NCBI GenBank assembly: GCA_965208065.1
Contig: OZ242313.1
Coordinates: forward strand, 2,046,001 to 2,110,000
Length of the DNA stretch: 64,000 nucleotides
Direction of reading: 5' to 3'
From: Bin103 sp002238925
GTDB lineage: Bacteria > Spirochaetota > Spirochaetia > SZUA-6 > Bin103
The notes below the pieces were generated by a model. The model was given only the letters and a program-made list of their open reading frames with translations, did no database searches and had not been told where the DNA came from. A program made the position numbers and the translations under genes. Of this stretch, positions 40,471 to 49,152 are shown piece by piece. How positions within the stretch are numbered: the first letter of the stretch is position 1; each line of letters opens with the position of its first letter.

Positions 40471-42150
40471 TCAGCGGGGGCGCGGAGGGTATTCGCCGAT
40501 CGGGTGCAGGGCGTTCAGGTCTATGTCCAGGAGGACCGGTCCGTCCGCGTCCGCCGCGGATCGCAACGCGGTGCGGAACTCCTCGACGCCGGCCACCGCG
40601 TGGGCCTCGACCCCCATGCTGCGCGCCAGGGCCGGGAAGTCGGGCGTAGCCAGGTCGACGCCGAACCTGCGCCCCGCGAAGCGCGCGTCTTCGATGCGGC
40701 GCAGCACGCCGTAGCCGCGGTCGTTGAACAGGCAGATGGTAACCGGCAGGCGGTACTGGGCCGCCACGGCCAGCTCGCCGACGTGCAGCATGAAGCCGCC
40801 GTCGCCGGCGATCAGCACGGTGCGGCTGCCGGTGGCCACGGCAGCGCCGATGGCAAGCGGCAGCCCCGGCCCGATGGCGCCGGCGGTCGGGTGCAGGGAA
40901 GTGCGCGGTTCCAGGATCGGCAACATCTGGTTGGCCCACAGGTAGGCGGGCACCGTGCTGTCGCGCACCAGGCGGGTGTCGCGCGGCGTGGCGGCGCGCA
41001 GCGCTTCCATGATCGCGAAGTGGTCCGGGCCGACCAGGTCGCGCAGCCGCGCCTGCACGGTGGCGCGCGCCGCCGCGGCGCGCGCCGCCCACGCCTGCCG
41101 TGCAACGGCCACGGCGGGGTCGGTGCGGCCGCCGCGGTCGGCCAGAGCGGCGGTAACGGCGGCCAGGCCGCCGGCGGCGTCCGCCACTACCGCCAGCTCC
41201 GCGGGGCTGACGCGGTGTATCACGCCGGCGTCGGCGTCGAGGTGGATCAGCTTGCCGCCCAGGGCCGCGTAGTTGCGTGCTTCGGAACCCACCTGCAGGC
41301 GTGTGCCCACCGCCAGCACCACGTCCGCCTCCTCGCGCAGGGCGCGAATCTCCGGGTGGTAGACCAGGTTCCCGAGGCACAGCGGGTGGCCGTCAGGCAG
41401 CGCGCCGCGCCCGTTGGCGCTTACCAGCACCGGCGCGCCGAGTTGCTCGGCGAGCGCGCGCAACTGCGCGGACGCGCCGGCCGGGCGTTGCGCCCCGCCG
41501 CTGCGCACCACGCCGCCGCCGGCGATAATGAGCGGGCGCACCGCCGCGGCCAGCAGCTCGGCGGCGGCCTCCACCGCCGCCTGCTCCGGCTGCACCGGTT
41601 CCGGCACCGGCACCGCCGCGCGCTCCGCGGGAGTGACCTCGCGGTCGGCGTACTGCAGGTCGATCGGCACCTCGAGGCTGCCCGGCTGCGGGCGGCCGGT
41701 CTGGATGTCGTCGATTACGCGCATCAGGGCGGGGGCGAGCTGCTGGCGCAGGCGCACCGTCTCGACCCGCCGGCACACCGTAGCGAGCATCGCCGCCTGG
41801 TTGTCCGCCTCGTGCACGAAGCCGCGCGCCTTGCCGAGGTTGGGCGTGTCGGCCTGGCCGGTAATCATCAGCACCGGCGACGATGCGAACCCGGCCTCGT
41901 ACAGGCCAGGCACGCAGTTGGCGGCGCCGGGGCCGGTGCTGGCCACCGCTACGCCAAGCCGGCCGCTGGCACGCGCGTAGCCGTCCGCGGCGTGCACGGC
42001 GGCCTGCTCGTGGCGCATCGCCACCGCGGTGATCCTGCCGCCGCGTTCGATTGCGTCGTAGATTGGCAGGTTGTGGACACTCACCACCCCGAACACGCGG
42101 TCGACCCCGGCCCGTACCAGGACCTCGTGAATTACTTCGCCACCAGTCAT
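40471..42150 (-). CDS. ThDP-dependent enzyme, acetolactate synthase-like
   Basis: A 559-residue enzyme with the three standard domains. The N-terminal PYR domain carries the catalytic Glu48 in MRHEQAAVHAADGYARASGR. A central domain follows, then the C-terminal PP domain with the ThDP/Mg motif AGDGGFMLHVGELAVAAQYR ending in LFND. It could be an acetolactate synthase large subunit, a benzoylformate-decarboxylase type, or another member; a small regulatory subunit gene is absent, which argues against biosynthetic IlvB. ATG 42150 gives MTGGEVIHEVLVRAGVDRVF, a normal start. It is divergent from ku, with 141 bases between the starts. Confidence 0.82.
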   Translation of the reverse strand: MTGGEVIHEVLVRAGVDRVFGVVSVHNLPIYDAIERGGRITAVAMRHEQAAVHAADGYARASGRLGVAVASTGPGAANCVPGLYEAGFASSPVLMITGQADTPNLGKARGFVHEADNQAAMLATVCRRVETVRLRQQLAPALMRVIDDIQTGRPQPGSLEVPIDLQYADREVTPAERAAVPVPEPVQPEQAAVEAAAELLAAAVRPLIIAGGGVVRSGGAQRPAGASAQLRALAEQLGAPVLVSANGRGALPDGHPLCLGNLVYHPEIRALREEADVVLAVGTRLQVGSEARNYAALGGKLIHLDADAGVIHRVSPAELAVVADAAGGLAAVTAALADRGGRTDPAVAVARQAWAARAAAARATVQARLRDLVGPDHFAIMEALRAATPRDTRLVRDSTVPAYLWANQMLPILEPRTSLHPTAGAIGPGLPLAIGAAVATGSRTVLIAGDGGFMLHVGELAVAAQYRLPVTICLFNDRGYGVLRRIEDARFAGRRFGVDLATPDFPALARSMGVEAHAVAGVEEFRTALRSAADADGPVLLDIDLNALHPIGEYPPRPR

Positions 42151-42291
42151 CGGCTCATCGTACCCCGAATCGCCGCCGATTCTCACCATAGGGGGCTGCC
42201 GCTTGCGGTGGTCCGTTCCAACGCGGTCGAAGCGATCAACCTTGACATCGCATTGGCTGCGCCGGTAGCGTTTCGATGCACGGAGGAAGCG

Positions 42292-43176
42292 GTGGCGCCA
42301 CGTACCAACTGGAAGGGATTCGTTCAACTCAGCCTGGTCTCGGTTCCGGTCAAGGCGTATACCGCCAACGAGTCCGGCGCCCAGATCAGGCTCAATCAGC
42401 TGCACAGCGACTGCAACAGCCGCATTGCGTACAAGAAGGTGTGCCCGGAGCACGGCGAGGTGAGCAACGATCAGATCATCCGCGGCTACGAGCACGCCAA
42501 GGGCAAGTACGTGGTGATTGACGACGACGAACTCGACAAGCTGCGCACCAAGAGCGACCGTTGCGTCAACATCGAGGGCTTTGTGGCGCCCGATGAACTC
42601 GATCCGATCTACCACGCCGGGCGCACCTACTACCTGTTGCCCGACGGCCCGGTGGGCCAGAAACCGTACCGCCTGCTGGTCCGCGGCATGGAGGAGAACG
42701 GCGTCAACGCGGTCGCCCAGGTGGTAATCGCCCAGCGTGAGCAAGTCGTGCTGCTGCGTCCGCTCGAAGGCATCCTGGCCATGACCGTCCTCAATCACCA
42801 GGCCAAGGTGAAGTCCTCCGGCATCTTTCGCGAAGAGATTGCCGACGCCGAGTGCAGTGCCGAGGAGCTGCAACTGGCCAGCACGCTGATCAACGCCTCG
42901 CGCCTCGAGGAGTTCGACTACGGCAAGTACACCGACCGCTACGTCGAGAAGCTGTCCGAACTGATCCGCCTCAAGGTGGAGGGTGCGGAGGTGGTGCAGA
43001 CGCCCGACACCGAGGCGCCGCAGATCATCAACCTCATGGAAGCGCTGAAGGAGAGCGTCGCCGCGGCCCAGGGAGCCGCCGCCGACGCGGGCGGCAAGAA
43101 ACAGGCGCCGAGCGCCACGGCGCGGCGCCAGGATGAGTCGGAGGCCGCGGCCGAAGACAAGCGCAAGGCCGGTTGA
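42292..43176 (+). CDS. ku: Bacterial Ku, DNA end-binding protein
   Basis: A 294-residue Ku homodimer subunit for non-homologous end joining. The core has WKGFVQLSLVSVPVKAYTAN at the N-terminus, then IAYKKVCPEHGEVSNDQIIR and the bridge region KYVVIDDDELDKLR. A C-terminal Lys/Ala-rich tail (GGKKQAPSATARRQDE) is typical of bacterial Ku and aids DNA sliding. GTG 42292 is chosen because GGAGG lies 6 bases upstream. It would encircle broken ends and recruit ligase and polymerase. Its stop overlaps the ligase start as TTGA. Confidence 0.94.
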   Translation: MAPRTNWKGFVQLSLVSVPVKAYTANESGAQIRLNQLHSDCNSRIAYKKVCPEHGEVSNDQIIRGYEHAKGKYVVIDDDELDKLRTKSDRCVNIEGFVAPDELDPIYHAGRTYYLLPDGPVGQKPYRLLVRGMEENGVNAVAQVVIAQREQVVLLRPLEGILAMTVLNHQAKVKSSGIFREEIADAECSAEELQLASTLINASRLEEFDYGKYTDRYVEKLSELIRLKVEGAEVVQTPDTEAPQIINLMEALKESVAAAQGAAADAGGKKQAPSATARRQDESEAAAEDKRKAG

Positions 43177-44138
43177 GTGCCGGGGCCGGGACCATAGCCG
43201 CCACCAGCCTGCCGGCCCGCTTCGCGCCGATGCTGGCCACTGCGGGGCCGCCGTTCGACTCCGACCGCCACCTGTTCGAGGTGAAGTGGGACGGTATTCG
43301 CGCCGTCACGATGGTGGACCGCGGCCGCGTGCGCATGCTGAGCCGGCGCGGCATCGACCTCACCGGCAACTACCCGGAGCTCGCCGTACTGGAGCGGTTG
43401 CCGCCGGGTACGATGGTAGATGGCGAGATCGTCGTGCTCAACGAGGGACGGCCCGACTTCGAGTTCGTGCTGCGCCGCGACCGGCGCGGACCGGGTGCGG
43501 CGGACGGCGACGCCCGGCCCGCGGCCTACCTGGCGTTCGATCTCACCTACCTGGGCTACGAGCCGACCATGGAGCTGCCGCTGACCGAGCGCCGGGCGCG
43601 GCTGGCCGAGTTGGTGGAGGCGTGCGGAACGGGTCACGTTGCCTTCTCGGAGGGCATCGTCGGCGCCGGCATGCGGTTCTACCGGGAGGTGTGCGAGCGC
43701 GCCATGGAGGGCGTCATGGCGAAGCGGCTGGATAGCCGCTACCTGCCGGGGCGGCGTTCCGACGCATGGGTGAAGATCAAGCGCCGTATCAGTTACCATT
43801 GCCTGGTGCTGGGGTTCATCGACAAGGAGGGGCGCGACTTTCAGAGCCTGGCGGTGGCCACCGAGCGGGCGCCGGGGGCGGGGCTGCACTACGCGGGGCG
43901 CGTGGGCACCGGGTTCGACGCGGCCGAACGGGGCGAGTTGAACGATCTGCTGCGCCGTCATCGCTGCGCCGAGCCATTGTTGCCGATGCCCGCGGATCGT
44001 TCGGCGCGCGATCAACTAGACCAGGTGAGCTGGGTGGAGCCGGTGCTGTTCTGCGTCGTGTCGTGCGTGGAGATGACGGCCGGCGGCATGCTGCGCGCGC
44101 CGGTGTTCGAGCGGCTGGTACGGGAGGGAGAGGATTGA
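43173..44138 (+). CDS. Stand-alone ATP-dependent DNA ligase (LigD ligase-type)
   Basis: A 321-residue ligase with adenylation and OB-fold domains only. The nucleotidyl-transfer lysine is Lys38 in FEVKWDGIRAVTMV. Motif III is MVDGEIVVL, motif IV GVMAKRLDSRYLPGRRSDAW and motif V VKIKRR, all intact. The OB-fold reads CLVLGFIDKEGRDFQSLAVA onward. TTG 43173 overlaps the ku stop. It is the only ligase in the locus with all catalytic residues, because the LigD homologue at 46377-48575 has lost them. It should seal the ends held by Ku. Confidence 0.9.
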   Translation: MSAGAGTIAATSLPARFAPMLATAGPPFDSDRHLFEVKWDGIRAVTMVDRGRVRMLSRRGIDLTGNYPELAVLERLPPGTMVDGEIVVLNEGRPDFEFVLRRDRRGPGAADGDARPAAYLAFDLTYLGYEPTMELPLTERRARLAELVEACGTGHVAFSEGIVGAGMRFYREVCERAMEGVMAKRLDSRYLPGRRSDAWVKIKRRISYHCLVLGFIDKEGRDFQSLAVATERAPGAGLHYAGRVGTGFDAAERGELNDLLRRHRCAEPLLPMPADRSARDQLDQVSWVEPVLFCVVSCVEMTAGGMLRAPVFERLVREGED

Positions 44139-45526
44139 GCGAGACGATGGAGGTGGCGTTCGCCGGCCGGCTGGCGTCGATGACGCAGCGCGAGGCAGCC
44201 GACCGCATCGCAGCGGGCGGCGGCCGCGTGGTGCGCGAGCCGAGCGAACGCACCAGCTACCTGGTCGTCGGCCACGGCGCCTGGCCGCTCGGCAGCGACG
44301 GCCTGCCCGACCGGAGCGTGTTGCGCACCCGCCGCCTGAGGGAGGAGTACCCGGACCTGCAGATCGTCTCCGAGACGACGTTCCTGGAGATGCTTGGCCT
44401 GACGGAAAAGGTGGAGGACCTGCAGCGTCTGTTCACCACGGCCCAGTTGAGCCGCATCCTGGGCGTCCCGGTGCCGCAAATCCGTTCCTGGATGCGCCGC
44501 AAGCTGATCCGTCCGGCCAAGGTGGCGCGGCGGCTGGCCTGGTTCGACTTCCGCGAGGTGGCCATGGCTCGCGCTCTGCACACGTTGACCAGCGCCGGGG
44601 TGAGCACGGCGCGCATCGGGCGCAGCATTCGCGATCTTGCCCAATGGCTGCCCGACTCGGAGCGCATGCTCACCCAGCTCGAGACCCTGTCGCCCGATCA
44701 CAAGCTGAGCATCCGGCTCGCCGACGGTACCCTGGTGGAGCCGACCGGCCAGCAGCTGTTCGACTTCCACGGCGGCGTTGCCGATGCGCAACCGAGCGAG
44801 CCCGGCGGCGGCCGCGGCCAGGAGGGCGAAACCGGAAACGTGTTCTCCATCGCGCCGGGCATGGCCGCGGGCGCGCCCGCCGTGGAAGGCGACGCGGCGC
44901 CGCCGATCGACTTTCCGCTGCCGGTCGGCAAGCCCGTGCCCGATCACCCCGGCACCGGGGAGCGGCGCGCCGGACCGCGCGAAACCGGGAACGTGTTGGA
45001 CCTGCATGCACGAGCCACCGGCGGTCGCGGCCGGCGCGGCGGGCGATTTGGCGGAGCGAACGCGGAGCGCCTGTTCCAGCGCGGCGTCGCGGCCGAGGAC
45101 GCCGGCCAGTGGAAGCTGGCGCAGCAGCTCTACGAGGGCGCCCTGGCCACCGGCGGGCCAGACCCCGAGACCTGCTTCAATCTCGGCAACGTGCTGTACG
45201 AACTCGATCAGAAGCGCGCGGCCGCCGAGCGTTACCGCGAAGCGGTTTCCCTGGACGACGAGTACGTGGAATCGCTCAACAACCTCGGCAACGCCCTGGC
45301 CGAGACCGGTTGGCTGAACGACGCCGTGCATGCCTACCGGCGCGCGCTGCAGCTGGAACCCTCGTACGCGGACGCGCACAGCAACCTGGCGGAGACGCTG
45401 GTCTACCTTGGGCGCTACCCGGAGGCGCGCCTGCACTGGGCGGCGTACCTGGATCTCGATCCGCACAGCTCCTGGGCCACCGCGATTCGCGAGCTGCTGG
45501 ACAACCTGCCGTCGGAACACGACTGA
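44135..45526 (+). CDS. BRCT-MerR-TPR protein of the NHEJ operon
   Basis: A 463-residue multidomain protein. Residues 5-90 look like a BRCT domain (VAFAGRLASMTQREAADRIA, then AGGGRVVREPSERTSYLVVG). Residues 95-175 have a MerR-like winged helix (FTTAQLSRILGVPVPQIRSW, then MRRKLIRPAKVARRLAWFDF). A disordered linker contains ETGNV twice. Residues 305-450 hold TPR repeats (CFNLGNVLYELDQKRAAAER, ESLNNLGNALAETGWLNDAV). TTG 44135 overlaps the ligase stop as TTGA, with GGGAGG upstream; ATG 44147 is the alternative. BRCT domains often bind phosphoproteins or DNA-repair partners. The domain mix and position suggest a scaffold or regulator for the Ku-ligase pair. I know of no named counterpart. Confidence 0.8.
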   Translation: MSETMEVAFAGRLASMTQREAADRIAAGGGRVVREPSERTSYLVVGHGAWPLGSDGLPDRSVLRTRRLREEYPDLQIVSETTFLEMLGLTEKVEDLQRLFTTAQLSRILGVPVPQIRSWMRRKLIRPAKVARRLAWFDFREVAMARALHTLTSAGVSTARIGRSIRDLAQWLPDSERMLTQLETLSPDHKLSIRLADGTLVEPTGQQLFDFHGGVADAQPSEPGGGRGQEGETGNVFSIAPGMAAGAPAVEGDAAPPIDFPLPVGKPVPDHPGTGERRAGPRETGNVLDLHARATGGRGRRGGRFGGANAERLFQRGVAAEDAGQWKLAQQLYEGALATGGPDPETCFNLGNVLYELDQKRAAAERYREAVSLDDEYVESLNNLGNALAETGWLNDAVHAYRRALQLEPSYADAHSNLAETLVYLGRYPEARLHWAAYLDLDPHSSWATAIRELLDNLPSEHD

Positions 45527-45544
45527 CCGGCCCCGCCGCTGCAG

Positions 45545-46327
45545 CTACACCCGCATGCGCAGCACGGGGCGGCCGAACGACACCCCCAGGTACTCGCCGG
45601 TGCGCCGTGCCTTGGTGCCGGGCGTCATGAAGTGGATGGCGAACGCGCGCCGCTCACGCTCGGTTTCGTTGGGACCGGTGTAATGGAAGGTCTGGCAGTG
45701 GTGCAGCATGGCGCCGCCGGCCGGCAACTCGATCGCCACCGCCCTTGAGCTGTCCACCCGGTCGGCGTTGTCGAGCAGCGCGTCGGTGGCGGTGGAGCGA
45801 TCGTGTTGCATCGCGCCGAGGTGAGAGCCCGGTATCACCTGCATGGCGCCGTTGGCCACCGTAACGTCGTCCAGCGTAAGCCAGCAGCTCACCAGATTGG
45901 CCGGCGTACACTGCCAGTAGGCGTTGTCCTGGTGCCAGAACACCGGGCCGCCGTGGTGGGCCGGCTTGTACAGCGCCTGGTCGTGAAACAGCTGCAGGTT
46001 GGGGCCGAGCAGATCCTCCACGCAATCGAGAATCTCGCCGTGGAACAGCAGGCGGCGGAAATGCAGGTTGCGTTCGCACATCTGCATGATCTGCAGCATC
46101 TGCTCGGGCGCCTCGTTCTTCTTCCGCAGATCGTCGGTGTCGCTGATCGACAGGTTGCGGAATTGCGCATCACCGCCGCGGGCAAGGGCGAACTCGCGGT
46201 CGTACTCGCGGCGCAGCAGGTCAACCAGGCCGTCATCGAGCAGCCGGCCGAGCTTCAGGTATCCGTCGTGCCGGAAGCGGTCCACCTGCTCGGCGCTGAG
46301 CCGGCGGAACCCGTTGGTGTCGCCCAT
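45545..46327 (-). CDS. Phytanoyl-CoA dioxygenase (PhyH) family protein
   Basis: A 260-residue Fe(II)/2-oxoglutarate-type dioxygenase. The first metal ligands are His and Asp in VFWHQDNAYWQ. The distal histidines are in GGAMLHHCQTFHYTGPNETE, and the co-substrate Arg is in RRAFAIHFMTPG. It has the PhyH start RLSAEQVDRFRHDGYLKLGR. It is convergent with the BRCT-MerR-TPR gene, 18 bases apart, and lies 49 bases from the ligD stop on the same strand. Its presence within the NHEJ locus is likely incidental. Confidence 0.88.
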   Translation of the reverse strand: MGDTNGFRRLSAEQVDRFRHDGYLKLGRLLDDGLVDLLRREYDREFALARGGDAQFRNLSISDTDDLRKKNEAPEQMLQIMQMCERNLHFRRLLFHGEILDCVEDLLGPNLQLFHDQALYKPAHHGGPVFWHQDNAYWQCTPANLVSCWLTLDDVTVANGAMQVIPGSHLGAMQHDRSTATDALLDNADRVDSSRAVAIELPAGGAMLHHCQTFHYTGPNETERERRAFAIHFMTPGTKARRTGEYLGVSFGRPVLRMRV

Positions 46328-46376
46328 GTCGTGGTTGCCTCCCGGCCCCGAGTGTACCGCGACGAAGGGATCCGAG

Positions 46377-48575
46377 TCAGGAGCCCGGGGTGGCGAGATA
46401 GATCTGCAGCTTGTCGATGGCCGGCGCGAAGTCCTGCCGATCGGTGAGGGTGGCGCGGAACAGGTCGCCGCGCCGAGCCAGTAGTTTCGGCACGTTGGCG
46501 ATGGTGAATCGGTCCGGATGCAGGCCGCCGTCCAGTTCGTCCCACTCCAGCGGCATCGATACCCGCGCCCCCGGCACCGGCCGCGCCACGTATGGCGGCA
46601 CCACCGTGGCGCTCCTCCGGTTCTGCAGGAAGTCGACGTATACCTTGCCGCCGCGCCCGCTCGGCAGGCGCTCCACGCTGGCGATGTCCGGCAGCTCGCG
46701 CGCCACCACGCGGGCCACCGCTTCCATGAACAGGCGCACCTGGTCGTAGCTGTAGCCGGCGACCAGCGCGACGTAGATGTGCAGTCCGGAAGCGCCGGAG
46801 GTCTTGATGGCGGGCCGCAGGCCGATGCCGCGCAGCACCTTGCCGGCGGTGCGCGCCACCCGCACCGCGTTGCCGAAGCTGGTCTCCTTGGCGTCCAGGT
46901 CCAGCACCGCGAAGTCGGGGATGTCCAGGCTGCCGCGCCGCGACAGCCACGGATGCAGCTCGATGCTGCCCAGGTTGACCAGGTGGAGCAGGGTGCGGCG
47001 GTCGTTGCAGATGAACTGCCGGGTGTGGCGGGCGTCCACCTCCACCAGTTCCACCCAGTCCGGGGTTCCGGCCGGCGCCTGGCGCTGGAAGAACGACTTG
47101 CCGCCGATGCCGTCCGGGAACCGGTTCATGTGCACGGGCCGGTCGCGCAGGTAGGGCAGCAGGTAGTCGGCGACCTGCTCGTAGAACGCCAGCAGGTCGC
47201 CCTTGGTGTACCCCTCCCGGGGCCAGTACACCTTGTCCAGGTTGCTGAACTGGACGTCCGCCTGCTTGCGCTGCCGGCTGGCGGCGGCCGACAGGGCGGC
47301 GTGCACTTCCACCTCGCGCGCGCCCGCCGACGCCAGCAGCGGCACGCGCCGCCAGTCGGGCCCGGCGCCGGGCCGATAGCCGCTGGCGGCGCGCTTGGCA
47401 ATGAGGCCGTGGAAGCCGGCGTCCGCGGCCACCGCGGCGAGACTCTCGCCGTTGGCGGTCACGTGGTCGGCGTACAGCAGCGCCGGCCGCGGCGGCAGCA
47501 GCGAGCGCAGAAACTGCTTGCGCTCGACCAGCGGCAGAGCGCGCAGATCCCAGTCGTCGTAGTGCAGCAGGTCGAACGCGTAGTACGCCACCGATCCGGC
47601 CGGGGCGCCCGGCGCGGGAGTTGCCTCGTCAATCCGCGCCAGTACGGCATCCGCCGATCCGGCGCCGTTCGCGGTGCCGCCGCCCGCCGAACCATTCGCC
47701 GCCTTCGCGTATTCCAGCGCGTCCCGGGCAGGGCGGCCGTGGCGGTCCAATGCAACGAGCACGCCGTCGAGCAGCGCCTGCGACGCGCGCACGGCCAGGA
47801 AATCGCGCTCCACCGTCGCGCGGATCGAGCGCCGGATGGCGGCGGGGTCGCCAGTCGGGCGTAAGAATGCCACCTCGCCGTCGGTGACCGAGGCGAGCGT
47901 GCGCAGGCCGTCGAATTCGAGTTCGAACAGCCAGTCCGGGTCGGAGAACTGCGCGTGGTCGCCGTCCGGCTTCATAACGCGCGGCCGCTCCGGCAGCGGC
48001 GCCGCACGGGCGTGTCCGGGATCCACCTCCGGCGGTGCCGGCTCGCCCTCGCCGCGGGCGTAGCGGTCGCGTGCCTTGAACAGCAGCCATTCGTCCTTGC
48101 CGGTCTCGCCCGCGCGCGTGCGCACCAGGTGCCACTCGCCGCGCAAACGGCGCCCGCGCAGCACCACCTTCACTTCGCCGGCGGTGATGGCGTCGGACAG
48201 GCCGTCCGCCTTCAGGACTTCGTAGGAGCCGGTGTCCCAGATCAGCATGGTGCCGGCGCCGTACTCGCCCTTCGGAATGACGCCCTCGAAGGTGCGGTAG
48301 CGCAGCGGGTGGTCCTCGGTGTGCACCGCCAGGTGCTTGACCGCGGGGTCGTAGGAGAAGCCGCGCGGCACCGCCCAGCATACCAGCACACGGTCGGTGG
48401 CCATGCGCAGGTCGTAGTGCAGGCGGCGCGCCTCGTGGCGGTGAATGACGAACGTGCCGTCCGCGGCCAGGATGCCTTCCTCGCCGCCGGGGGCGGGCGC
48501 CGGCGGCGGCTCAGGGGTGCGGCGAAAATCGCGTTTCGCGTCGTAGTCGGCGGTGGATCGCGGCGAACCGGCCAT
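46377..48575 (-). CDS. ligD: LigD homologue: phosphoesterase, degenerate ligase, polymerase
   Basis: A 732-residue protein with order PE-ligase-like-Pol. The PE domain (20-190) is intact in outline: FVIHRHEARRLHYDLRMATD and GVIPKGEYGAGTMLIWDTG. The middle (about 210-430) is a ligase adenylation domain in which KxDG is replaced by Glu220-F-Asp-Gly (FELEFDGLR). Motif III DGE is DGV (LLDGVLVAL), and motif V is DWRRVPL. The OB-fold is missing. The Pol domain (about 450-732) keeps the metal-binding DLD (FAVLDLDAKETSF) and SGLHIYV. Ligation by this protein is therefore not expected; end processing and gap filling are. ATG 48575 gives MAGSPRSTADYDAKRDF, a standard PE start. Confidence 0.9.
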   Translation of the reverse strand: MAGSPRSTADYDAKRDFRRTPEPPPAPAPGGEEGILAADGTFVIHRHEARRLHYDLRMATDRVLVCWAVPRGFSYDPAVKHLAVHTEDHPLRYRTFEGVIPKGEYGAGTMLIWDTGSYEVLKADGLSDAITAGEVKVVLRGRRLRGEWHLVRTRAGETGKDEWLLFKARDRYARGEGEPAPPEVDPGHARAAPLPERPRVMKPDGDHAQFSDPDWLFELEFDGLRTLASVTDGEVAFLRPTGDPAAIRRSIRATVERDFLAVRASQALLDGVLVALDRHGRPARDALEYAKAANGSAGGGTANGAGSADAVLARIDEATPAPGAPAGSVAYYAFDLLHYDDWDLRALPLVERKQFLRSLLPPRPALLYADHVTANGESLAAVAADAGFHGLIAKRAASGYRPGAGPDWRRVPLLASAGAREVEVHAALSAAASRQRKQADVQFSNLDKVYWPREGYTKGDLLAFYEQVADYLLPYLRDRPVHMNRFPDGIGGKSFFQRQAPAGTPDWVELVEVDARHTRQFICNDRRTLLHLVNLGSIELHPWLSRRGSLDIPDFAVLDLDAKETSFGNAVRVARTAGKVLRGIGLRPAIKTSGASGLHIYVALVAGYSYDQVRLFMEAVARVVARELPDIASVERLPSGRGGKVYVDFLQNRRSATVVPPYVARPVPGARVSMPLEWDELDGGLHPDRFTIANVPKLLARRGDLFRATLTDRQDFAPAIDKLQIYLATPGS

Positions 48576-48651
48576 GGGTATGGCGAGCACCGTAGCTGCG
48601 CCCGCCGGCACTGGCAAGGCGGGGCGGCGCGTTGCATCGGCCGGCCCGGCC

Positions 48652-49080
48652 ATGCGACCTTGCACCAGATTGCCCGCCGAGAACGAGCTGCTTCCACAGC
48701 CCTACCTGGAGTGCATCCGGCTGTACAACGCCGGCCGCCACTGGCACGCCCACGAGGCATTGGAGGACCTGTGGCGCGCTACCGCCGACCCCGAGCGGCG
48801 CCTGTTCTTCCAGGGGATAATCCAGTTGGCGGCTGCGTTCGTGCACGCCGAGCGGGGCAACATGCGGGGCGTGCAGCGCCTGCTGGCCAAGTCGCGGGCC
48901 AAGCTGGCGGCCGTTCCCTCGCCCTACCTGGCACTCGACGTCGCGGAACTGCTGGAGGCGATGGCGGCTGCGGCCGGCGAGGCGCAGACGGCGGCGGCGG
49001 CCCCGCGGCGCGCCTTCGATTGGCGCTGCAAGCCGCGCCTGCAACTGATGCCCGCGCGCCGCGCCCCGGCAGAGCAATGA
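48652..49080 (+). CDS. DUF309 domain protein
   Basis: A 142-residue DUF309 protein, recognised by YNAGRHWHAHEALEDLWRAT, followed by RLFFQGIIQLAAAFVHAERG. The family is helical, and has no assigned biochemical function. It often lies near metabolic genes in Gram-positive and other genomes. ATG 48652 is divergent from ligD with 76 bases between. A 30-residue C-terminal extension (Ala/Arg-rich) is not part of the domain. Confidence 0.8.
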   Translation: MRPCTRLPAENELLPQPYLECIRLYNAGRHWHAHEALEDLWRATADPERRLFFQGIIQLAAAFVHAERGNMRGVQRLLAKSRAKLAAVPSPYLALDVAELLEAMAAAAGEAQTAAAAPRRAFDWRCKPRLQLMPARRAPAEQ

Positions 49081-49152
49081 TCCCCGGCGCGGGAGTTGGC
49101 CGCGATTGCGCGCCGGAAACCCGGCAATCGCCGGCATGATGATGGAGGAGTA

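Noticed and set aside
36694..42150. A secondary-metabolite cluster around the ThDP enzyme, MFS and DinB genes
   Set aside because: No carrier protein, synthase or tailoring set is present, and gene directions alternate, so they are unlikely to form one pathway.
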